Assembly (NCBI GenBank): GCA_016194835.1
Contig: JACQAU010000012.1
Coordinates: 1 to 7,138 of the forward strand
Direction: 5' to 3'
Source of the DNA: Deltaproteobacteria bacterium
GTDB lineage: Bacteria; Bdellovibrionota; UBA1018
Length of the DNA stretch: 7,138 bases
Part shown: one piece after another, positions 1 to 4,876 of the stretch
How positions within the stretch are numbered: position 1 is the first letter of the stretch
Layout: each line of letters starts with the position of its first letter
Program-made: the position numbers and the translations under genes
Notes under the pieces: generated by a model
Told to the model about the DNA's origin: nothing
Databases searched by the model: none
The model's input: only the letters and a program-made list of their open reading frames with translations

Positions 1-270
1 ATGTTTGGCTTTTTAAGTGAAACAATAGATACTGATTTTTTATTGGAACTCGATTTTATTGTACATTACGATCGTACAAAAAAACGCTTACAAGAAACTG
101 TTGATATGTCAGATCAAAAACTCGATCAGTTTATAAAATTTTGCATCCAAAATAATGGCCATTTAAGTACAGCTAAGCGCGAAAAGTTTTTTTACATGCT
201 TAGTTCCGAAGAAATAGCGCGCTTAGAGACGATCGTTCGTGAAAATATACCGGGAGAAGTCAAGGTTTGA
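1..270 (+). CDS. Fic-family protein, C-terminal fragment (5' end outside window)
   Basis: The reading frame is open from the first base, which happens to be an ATG, and ends in TGA. The 89 residues contain no Fic catalytic motif, but their pattern matches my memory of the C-terminal region of larger Fic (AMP-transferase-type) proteins: a segment 'HYDRTKKRL', then 'VDMSDQKLDQFIKF', 'QNNGHLSTAKRE', and a final 'LSSEEIARLE' helix. In those proteins this part is a helical, winged-helix-like tail after the Fic core. The gene therefore most likely starts upstream of the window and the ATG at base 1 is probably internal; a free-standing 89-residue protein cannot be excluded. No ribosome binding site can be checked. 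The terminator at 366-390 would end its transcript. The family call rests on recalled similarity and not on a search. Confidence 0.55.
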   Translation: MFGFLSETIDTDFLLELDFIVHYDRTKKRLQETVDMSDQKLDQFIKFCIQNNGHLSTAKREKFFYMLSSEEIARLETIVRENIPGEVKV

Positions 271-365
271 AAGCATTAAACTGGATCTAACATTTTTTAT
301 GATTTCGAACAATAACCAACTGAATCATATATAAGCCAAAAAGAAACACAGAAAAATATTTTACT

Positions 366-390
366 ACTCTCTTTCACGAGAGTTTTTCTT
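366..390 (+). terminator. Intrinsic terminator between the fic fragment and the helicase operon
   Basis: The stem ACTCTC (366-371) pairs perfectly with GAGAGT (378-383) around the loop TTTCAC, and a T-rich run (383-390) follows. This is a small but canonical Rho-independent terminator for the upstream Fic gene. It ends only 28 bases before the ATG of the helicase, so it may instead lie inside the helicase leader and act as an attenuator. Confidence 0.65.
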
Positions 391-408
391 TTGAGACAAA
401 TCTGTTAT

Positions 409-413
409 AGGTG
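409..413 (+). promoter_or_regulatory. Ribosome binding site deciding the helicase start
   Basis: AGGTG lies 5 bases before the ATG at 419. A TTG codon at 416, in frame and just upstream, would leave only 2 bases of spacing, so ATG 419 is the more likely start. Confidence 0.5.
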
Positions 414-418
414 TTTTG

Positions 419-2113
419 ATGTCTATACAACAAGAAATTACAATAGGTAAAAATAAACGTAAACTTAATGTATCCAATAGCTTTCATTCAAAATTAGTCG
501 CTATTAGTTCTGGTAAAATTTGCCCTGACTCTCTCCTCAGCCTCGATACTGCAATGAATGCGGTTTTTTTGAAAATGGTAGCAGGTTTTGATGAACTGCT
601 TTGCCTTTCACTAGTTCAAATTGAAAAACTTGATTATCAGACCGATACGGCAAGACGTGCTCTAGGCCGCATGAAAGGCCGTGCAATTCTAGCCGATGAA
701 GTGGGCCTTGGAAAAAGCATAGAGGCCGGTCTTATTCTGAAAGAAACCATGATCAGATCTATGGCAAAAAACGTTTTGATCTTGACACCACCAAGTCTTC
801 TTTCGCAATGGCAGGAAGAACTGGAATCAAAATTCTTTATTCCCTCCCATATCGTTCGTTCTGGTACGACAGAGGAATGGCAAAAATTAGGAATTATTAT
901 AGCATCCACCGCGATGGCAAAGCGTTGCTCTCATGCTGAACTTTTATCTGAAAGAATGTTTGATCTCATTATTGTGGACGAAGCCCACCACATGAAAAAT
1001 CGCAACACTTTGCTCTGGACACTGGTCAGTCGCCTCAAAAGCAAATATCTCTTGCTTTTAACTGCTACTCCAGTTCAAAACTCAATCGATGACCTCTTCA
1101 ATCTCATTACTCTCCTAAAACCAGGCCAACTCTCAACAGCTCAAGAGTTTAAGACGAGGTTTGTAGAAAAAGGAACCCATGGTCTTTCTGTTAGAAATGT
1201 CTCGGAGTTAAAAAACCTCGTCTCAGATGTCATGATTCGCAATACCCGAGCAGAAACTGGCCTCGAATTACCGCCGCGACAAGCTCGAACCACTATAGTG
1301 ACTCCTAAAGATGCTGAACAAATATTTTACGCTGATATCAGTAAAACGCTTAAGAAAAGAAACTTGAATCGGATGACCACACTTACCACCCAACGAATGA
1401 TGGGAAGCCTTCCAACCACAGCCCTCCCACTTTTAAAGAAACTGGGAATAATAACCGAGAATACTGATCTACCCAGTGCCTCCAAGATCGGATTTTTAGA
1501 AAAATATATTGATCATGTTTGGAACAAAAATCCCGGCGAGAAGATCTTAGTTTTTACCCAGTTTATTGAAACACATCGTGCCCTGGTACTGCATTTCAAT
1601 AGTATTTTCAAAATAGCTCAAATCGTAAGCGGACAAGACCAGAGGTTCCGTGATCAAGAGATAGTCAAATTTCAACAAAGTGCTAGGCTTATGATTTCAA
1701 CGGATGCAGGAAGCGAGGGAAGGAATCTCCAATTTTGCCATCACTTGGTAAACTTTGATATCCCATGGAATCCGATGCGACTTGAGCAACGCATGGGTAG
1801 ACTCCATCGGTTTGGGCAAAAAGACACGGTAACGATCCTGAATCTATGCAGCCAAGGATCAGTTGAAGAAGTTTTGCTCGATCTTTTGGACCGCAAGCTC
1901 AACTTGTTTGAACTCGTGGTGGGTGAGCTTTCCACTATCTTAGGTGAAATCGAAGATGAAAAAAGTTTCGAAGAACAATTAGGTGATCTGTGGCTTAAGA
2001 GCGAGTCGTTTGATTCTTTTCGAGAAAAAATGGCCAACATTTCAGCAGAGTTACTTTGCGCAAAAAACAGAATCGAAAAAATACAGCAGCTCGATGAAGT
2101 GGTTTTCTCATGA
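419..2113 (+). CDS. SNF2-family (superfamily 2) DNA-dependent ATPase/helicase
   Basis: All SNF2/SF2 motifs are visible in the 564-residue product. There is a Q-like region before 'RAILADEVGLGKS' (Walker A, residues 93-100), motif Ia 'LILTPPSLLSQW' (120-131), the DEAH box 'IIVDEAHHMKN' (185-194) and 'LTATP' (214-218). The second lobe has 'ILVFTQF' (376-382), 'STDAGSEGRNLQ' (427-438) and the arginine-finger motif 'QRMGRLHRFGQ' (457-467). Such enzymes use ATP to translocate on duplex DNA and remodel bound proteins; strand separation is not implied. Length and plan recall the compact bacterial branch related to RapA and Bacillus YqhH, which lack extra N-terminal domains. The stop overlaps the next start (ATGA at 2110-2113), indicating translational coupling with the zinc-ribbon partner. 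The substrate and a defence role are unknown. Catalytic residues appear intact. The family is certain; the subfamily is less so. Confidence 0.93.
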   Translation: MSIQQEITIGKNKRKLNVSNSFHSKLVAISSGKICPDSLLSLDTAMNAVFLKMVAGFDELLCLSLVQIEKLDYQTDTARRALGRMKGRAILADEVGLGKSIEAGLILKETMIRSMAKNVLILTPPSLLSQWQEELESKFFIPSHIVRSGTTEEWQKLGIIIASTAMAKRCSHAELLSERMFDLIIVDEAHHMKNRNTLLWTLVSRLKSKYLLLLTATPVQNSIDDLFNLITLLKPGQLSTAQEFKTRFVEKGTHGLSVRNVSELKNLVSDVMIRNTRAETGLELPPRQARTTIVTPKDAEQIFYADISKTLKKRNLNRMTTLTTQRMMGSLPTTALPLLKKLGIITENTDLPSASKIGFLEKYIDHVWNKNPGEKILVFTQFIETHRALVLHFNSIFKIAQIVSGQDQRFRDQEIVKFQQSARLMISTDAGSEGRNLQFCHHLVNFDIPWNPMRLEQRMGRLHRFGQKDTVTILNLCSQGSVEEVLLDLLDRKLNLFELVVGELSTILGEIEDEKSFEEQLGDLWLKSESFDSFREKMANISAELLCAKNRIEKIQQLDEVVFS

Positions 2114-3216
2114 ATCCAGCAGACAATAATATTTCGCTTTGGCATGAAAAACCAGATCTAGGTGAAACAGAAAATCTGATTGCTACCACTTTACCACAAG
2201 CCGTGGAATATGCGGGCGGCATCTGCGAAACACATGGCCAAACGTTTGAATTAGCGCTTCCTGAAAACATATTCCAATCCAAATTGGGATTAGGCCATAG
2301 CACCGAAAAACTGGATCGCGTTACACCGTTTGCAGAACATGCAAGTAATGATCTTCCACATATTGGACTTGCACATCCCTTGATCTTGAACTTTGCCAAC
2401 CACGTTTTGGATCACATATCCATTGATATCATTGAACTTAGGCCCCGCAAAGAAGCGCAGCCCCAGCGAGTCACCGAGAAACTCTATTCTGTGTTTACAC
2501 TACGTCCATCTAAAATTGAACTGACGAAGCAAGAGCAGTTTTCTCGGGTCTGGATTCACTCTGTTTATCTATTTGGATTTGAAGCAGCAAATCTTGGAAA
2601 CAAGTTGAAACATTTTCTACAAGACCAACAAGGAAGATTCTTGAATCAGCCAGAATCTTATTTAAAACGTTTGCATTCAAGGCTCGGTGAATTTGAAGTC
2701 TTGCGTCACTTTTCAATGCCGGAAAAACTTGTCTTTAATTTTAAAGAAAAGAAGCATGATGGAGTTTCAGAAAAAGCTTTTCAAGAGGAATTTAAAATTG
2801 AGATTACTAGGGTACAAAATGAAGAAATGAACAAGGCGATTATCTATTACGATCGTCTGGAAGAGGACCTACAAAAACGCGTGGTTCATGAAAAAGAACG
2901 ACAAGGAAAGCCAGTCTCACTTGATTTGCTCGAAACAAAGCTTGAACGTGTACGCGCCGAAAGAAATATCCGTCTTGGGAACATTCAAGAAAGATTCCGT
3001 GCTCAGTTCCGCATTGCACCTGTCGGGGGACGTATCCTAATCCTGCCCACTTACCGCTGTCGCCTTCAACCAAATGCCTTATCTGAAGCTTTCATCAATG
3101 TTGATTATTGTCCAGTGCTGCGCGAGTTCCTGTTACCAACTTGCACCGCTTGCCAACAACCCTCTCGCGACTGGATTTTAAAGAGCAACCTATACCTCTG
3201 TACGAGGTGCGCTTAA
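2110..3216 (+). CDS. Helicase-partner protein: coiled coil plus C-terminal zinc ribbon
   Basis: The 368-residue product is not a family I can name. Three parts can be seen. The N-terminal half has 'THGQTFELALP' and 'LAHPLILNFANHVL' (about residues 87-100), followed by a mixed segment up to about 210. A long charged helix, probably a coiled coil, spans about 222-300 and is rich in E, K and R. A short beta segment 'GGRILILPTYRCRL' comes next. The last residues carry C345-x2-C348 and C364-x2-C367, a four-cysteine zinc ribbon at the extreme C-terminus. This order (LxHPL element, coiled coil, beta segment, terminal zinc ribbon) is what I recall at the C-terminal end of long single-chain SNF2 helicases, so this gene probably supplies that part as a separate chain. 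The ATG overlaps the helicase stop by 4 bases. Its own stop overlaps that of the convergent HEPN gene. The role is inferred from context: substrate recognition or regulation of the helicase. Confidence 0.8.
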   Translation: MNPADNNISLWHEKPDLGETENLIATTLPQAVEYAGGICETHGQTFELALPENIFQSKLGLGHSTEKLDRVTPFAEHASNDLPHIGLAHPLILNFANHVLDHISIDIIELRPRKEAQPQRVTEKLYSVFTLRPSKIELTKQEQFSRVWIHSVYLFGFEAANLGNKLKHFLQDQQGRFLNQPESYLKRLHSRLGEFEVLRHFSMPEKLVFNFKEKKHDGVSEKAFQEEFKIEITRVQNEEMNKAIIYYDRLEEDLQKRVVHEKERQGKPVSLDLLETKLERVRAERNIRLGNIQERFRAQFRIAPVGGRILILPTYRCRLQPNALSEAFINVDYCPVLREFLLPTCTACQQPSRDWILKSNLYLCTRCA

Positions 3217-3605
3217 TTTTGAATTATTTTTTCAGCCCAGCTTCGAATGCTAATAATAAATCTGTATACTCCCTGTCTGTCAATTTCTGTTTCTATTTCA
3301 TCGTCATACCGCATGGTCACAGCGTAAGGCGTAAGAGTTTCAAGTTCATCAATTAAAAAAGGCAACACAATATTACTACTTTGAAAATATTCAGCAAGCG
3401 CAGTAAGGTCGTGTGTTTTCGGAAACTCAACTTCATAAAAAGTTAAAACCGCTTTTAATATCTTTTCGACAGCTTGCTGAGCATGGAAACCCCAAATCGA
3501 ATCCGAGACTTCTTTATCATTTAGGTGTTTAGTTAAAATAATTTCATCTTCAGAAGCTTTTTTAAATAATTTATTAATTTCAAAAAATTTAGGCTGCTTC
3601 TTCAT
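3213..3605 (-). CDS. HEPN-domain protein, putative toxin of an MNT/HEPN pair
   Basis: The protein has 130 residues if started at the ATG at 3605; a longer frame reaches 3677 but lies inside the MNT gene. Family marks are the helix 'GFHAQQAVEKILKAVL', then 'FPKTHDLTALAEY', and 'LTPYAVTMRYDD' near the end, as in small HEPN proteins of the COG2250/COG1895 type. HEPN proteins are often RNases or scaffolds paired with a nucleotidyltransferase antitoxin. The RX4-6H motif typical of active HEPN RNases is not visible, so RNase activity is doubtful. The start overlaps the MNT stop by 17 bases, so the two are co-translated. Bases just upstream (AAGGATGGA about 10-20 bases before the ATG) could serve as the ribosome binding site. 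The stop codon shares TTAA with the convergent helicase-partner gene. Confidence 0.85.
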   Translation of the reverse strand: MKKQPKFFEINKLFKKASEDEIILTKHLNDKEVSDSIWGFHAQQAVEKILKAVLTFYEVEFPKTHDLTALAEYFQSSNIVLPFLIDELETLTPYAVTMRYDDEIETEIDRQGVYRFIISIRSWAEKIIQN

Positions 3606-3909
3606 ATAAAATTTTTCCATCCTTTTTTGCCCAATAATAAATAGTTCCTGGAACCGTGGATCGCTTCTCATATTCATGCATAGCTATAACCACTATATCT
3701 ACTGGGATTTTTAAACCTCTCAATGCACGTCTTAAATGAATCATTTCTTGAAATTTATTACTGACCGATTGTTCAACAACCATAATATCCAAATCAGAAT
3801 CAAAGTTTGGATTGCCGCTAGCGTATGATCCAAAAAGAATAATCTTTTTCGGCTTTGCCGCTTGAATAAGACGCTCTTTAACTTCATAAATAACATCTTG
3901 TGAAATCAT
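3589..3909 (-). CDS. MNT-type minimal nucleotidyltransferase, putative antitoxin
   Basis: The 106-residue protein has the fold signature 'IILFGSYASGNPNFDSDLDI': GS at 27-28, then ten residues, then D39-x-D41, the exact GSX10DXD motif of polymerase-beta-like minimal nucleotidyltransferases. A third carboxylate, D71 in 'IPVDIVV', completes the metal-binding triad. In characterised MntA/HepT-type pairs the nucleotidyltransferase neutralises the HEPN partner by adding AMP groups. Here all catalytic residues are present, so transferase activity is plausible. The gene is first in a two-gene minus-strand operon and overlaps the HEPN gene. No convincing Shine-Dalgarno sequence precedes the ATG (upstream bases ACTAATTTCAA). 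Which partner is modified, and where, cannot be told from the sequence. Confidence 0.88.
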   Translation of the reverse strand: MISQDVIYEVKERLIQAAKPKKIILFGSYASGNPNFDSDLDIMVVEQSVSNKFQEMIHLRRALRGLKIPVDIVVIAMHEYEKRSTVPGTIYYWAKKDGKILYEEAA

Positions 3910-3919
3910 TTGAAATTAG

Positions 3920-3948
3920 TTTAACAATATATAAGAGCAACCTCAATT
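3920..3948 (-). promoter_or_regulatory. Possible promoter of the MNT/HEPN operon
   Basis: On the minus strand TTGAGG is followed 17 bases later by TAAACT, close upstream of the MNT start. Match to sigma-70 consensus is partial (about four of six in each box) and the DNA is AT-rich, so this is only a candidate. Confidence 0.25.
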
Positions 3949-4024
3949 GAAAATATCAGCAATTACACATAGCAATGACTTCAAACAACAGTTTTGACAT
4001 TTGTGGTCATATGCAGCAATTTGT

Positions 4025-4075
4025 AGCGGAGATGTGGTATAACCTCTGTTCATACAATTACAACTCATGTGTTCT
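4025..4075 (+). repeat. Intergenic repeat, copy 1
   Basis: The 45 bases 4031-4075 match 4115-4159 at 38 positions by hand count. The extended head AGCGGAGATGTGGTATAA (4025-4042) recurs with two changes at 6088-6105. Inside lies TGGTATAAC, which resembles an extended -10 promoter element, but no matching -35 box is placed correctly. The DNA is non-coding. Confidence 0.7.
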
Positions 4076-4114
4076 TTTAACAACATTAGACTGCGCTATG
4101 CCATGGGACATGAA

Positions 4115-4165
4115 GATGTAGTCTAACTTCTGTTCACACAGTTACAACTCATAAGTTCTATATAA
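4115..4165 (+). repeat. Intergenic repeat, copy 2
   Basis: This is the second copy of the 45-base unit, 84 bases after the first, in the same orientation. Its tail CTCATAAGTTCTATATAA (4148-4165) recurs with two changes just after the DUF2442 stop (4645-4662). Its AGTCTAA (4120-4126) also pairs with TTAGACT at 4086-4092, so the DNA between the copies can form a hairpin with a 7-bp stem. Confidence 0.7.
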
Positions 4166-4171
4166 AACTAG

Positions 4172-4198
4172 AATCCCTTAGCTTTAACTGGGATTTTT
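4172..4198 (+). terminator. Terminator-like hairpin with no obvious upstream gene
   Basis: AATCCC (4172-4177) pairs with GGGATT (4190-4195) across a 12-base loop, and the T run 4194-4198 follows. No plus-strand gene precedes it, since 3213-3909 is read on the other strand. It is either a chance hairpin or the end of an unrecognised transcript from the repeat region. The stem is only moderately strong. Confidence 0.35.
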
Positions 4199-4201
4199 AA
4201 C

Positions 4202-4289
4202 TTGTGGTAGACCGCTACGGCGGGTACAATCGAGTACCAACAAAAATTCAGGACATTTTCTTATCCAAACCTGATCGGCTCTACCATAG
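4202..4289. other. Compact segment with nested inverted repeats (possible structured RNA)
   Basis: TGGTAGA-CCG (4205-4214) pairs with CGG-C-TCTACCA (4276-4286), ten pairs with one bulged C. Inside are GGTAC/GTACC (4223-4227 with 4234-4238) and TCAGG/CCTGA (4248-4252 with 4270-4274). An alternative hairpin CCGC-TACG-GCGG (4212-4223) has a UNCG-type loop. It does not fit a tRNA, because no T-arm consensus is present on either strand. The same stretch is open as a 36-codon frame from GTG 4204 to TAA 4312, so a decayed coding origin is an alternative. Confidence 0.4.
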
Positions 4290-4323
4290 TCAAATTTATT
4301 CGAACCAGGTATAAAGAAGCGCG

Positions 4324-4644
4324 ATGCCAACAATTTTTAGCAAGCAAGGGTTTCGTGAATTATTGAGGAAAAATGGAATGAGTACTTTAGCAAAAAAATT
4401 AGAAGTATATGAGTCTGTGGCTGTTGAGGTGAGTTTTAAGGATGATATGATTTGCCTCACCCTGACAGATGGCAGGGAAGTGAGAACACCCTTGGAGTTT
4501 TATCCTCGACTAGCAAAAGCTAATAAGAAACAATTAGAAAAATTTCGCTTTATCGCTGGTGGAACTGGCATTCATTGGGAAGATTTAGATGAGGATCTTT
4601 CTGTAGAATCTATTGTCTTAGGTCACAGAGCAAATAATTTTTAG
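4324..4644 (+). CDS. DUF2442-domain protein with DUF4160-like N-terminal leader
   Basis: Residues from about 30 to 99 match my recollection of DUF2442: 'VAVEVSFKDDMICLTLTDGRE', then 'TPLEFYPRL', 'GGTGIHWEDLDEDLSVESIVLG'. These small proteins are commonly encoded beside DUF4160 proteins and are regarded as likely toxin-antitoxin partners; no reaction is established that I know of. Two starts compete. ATG 4324 follows the weak AAAGAAG and gives 106 residues beginning 'MPTIFSKQGFR', which resembles the opening of DUF4160 proteins. ATG 4378 follows GAGG (4365-4368) with a 9-base gap and gives an 88-residue protein of normal DUF2442 length. I infer that the first 18 codons are a leftover of a deleted DUF4160 gene, now in frame. 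No full-length DUF4160 gene is in the window. Confidence 0.82.
   Translation: MPTIFSKQGFRELLRKNGMSTLAKKLEVYESVAVEVSFKDDMICLTLTDGREVRTPLEFYPRLAKANKKQLEKFRFIAGGTGIHWEDLDEDLSVESIVLGHRANNF
4365..4380 (+). promoter_or_regulatory. Internal ribosome binding site and alternative DUF2442 start
   Basis: GAGG (4365-4368), a 9-base spacer and ATG (4378-4380) form a better initiation site than the one before ATG 4324. The ATG begins 'MSTLAKKLEV', where an ordinary DUF2442 protein would begin. Confidence 0.5.
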
Positions 4645-4662
4645 CTCCTAAGTTCTATATGA
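4645..4662 (+). repeat. Intergenic repeat, partial copy 3 (tail)
   Basis: CTCCTAAGTTCTATATGA matches the tail of copy 2 (4148-4165) at 16 of 18 positions, in the same orientation, and starts directly after the DUF2442 stop codon. Together with copy 2 it brackets the DUF2442 segment in direct orientation. Confidence 0.45.
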
Positions 4663-4710
4663 TCTCACAAGGGGGTATCGATTATGCATTGGAGCAGTTT
4701 CTTAAAAGCT

Positions 4711-4744
4711 CTATGGAACGGAGTTGTAGTGCAACACTGTTGAT
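4711..4744 (+). repeat. Intergenic repeat, degenerate copy 4 (head)
   Basis: AACGGAGTTGTAGTGCAAC (4717-4735) aligns with 4025-4043 at 14 of 19 positions, followed by CTGTT after a one-base gap. The preceding CTATGGAAC resembles CCATGGGAC ahead of copy 2. Taken alone it could be chance. Confidence 0.3.
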
Positions 4745-4807
4745 GGTTTATGTAGCATTTTTTATAATATTAAAAAACAATACTAACAAAATTATACTTA
4801 AATTACA

Positions 4808-4850
4808 GCTAGTTATACAATATATAACTAGCATTTTAATCTAGCATTTT
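4808..4850. promoter_or_regulatory. Palindrome and direct repeat upstream of fic (possible operator)
   Basis: GCTAGTTATA (4808-4817) and TATAACTAGC (4823-4832) form a perfect 10-bp inverted repeat around CAATA. CTAGCATTTT occurs at 4828-4837 and again at 4841-4850. The block lies 27 bases ahead of the Fic start. It could bind a dimeric regulator, perhaps the winged-helix tail of the Fic protein itself, or act as a weak terminator because T runs follow. Confidence 0.45.
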
Positions 4851-4876
4851 TTTACTTTTTATTAGATAATAAAACT

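Noticed and set aside
1741..2399. Minus-strand frames at 1741-2145 and 1995-2399
   Set aside because: Both are antisense to the motif-rich helicase and its partner, are S/C/R-rich, and resemble no family.
3213..3677. Longer HEPN frame starting at 3677
   Set aside because: The extra 24 residues lie almost wholly inside the MNT coding sequence, and family members start near the later ATG at 3605. ATG 3620 has the AAGG directly against it and is also unlikely.
3994..4043. Promoter from TTGACA (3994-3999) and TATAAC (4038-4043)
   Set aside because: The -35-like box is perfect, but the spacing of 38 bases is far too long and no -10 box lies at the right distance. The TGG-TATAAC element alone is weak evidence.
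4084..4160. Integron attC site, suggested by GTCTAAC (4120-4126) with ATTAGAC (4085-4091)
   Set aside because: The two motifs are in the reverse order for an attC site, the other repeat copy has no matching core, and no integrase is in view.
4202..4289. tRNA gene, suggested by a 7-bp closing stem TGGTAGA/TCTACCA
   Set aside because: No T-arm GTTC-like consensus, no proper D-arm and no anticodon arm can be placed on either strand.
4204..4314. A 36-codon frame from GTG 4204 to TAA 4312
   Set aside because: The composition looks somewhat protein-like, but there is no SD or ATG and I recognise no family. It coincides with the inverted-repeat segment, so I noted it there rather than calling a gene.
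4659..4844. A 61-codon plus-strand frame starting at ATG 4659
   Set aside because: It has no ribosome binding site, runs through repeat copy 4 and the palindrome before fic, and becomes a low-complexity I/L/K/N stretch typical of AT-rich non-coding DNA.
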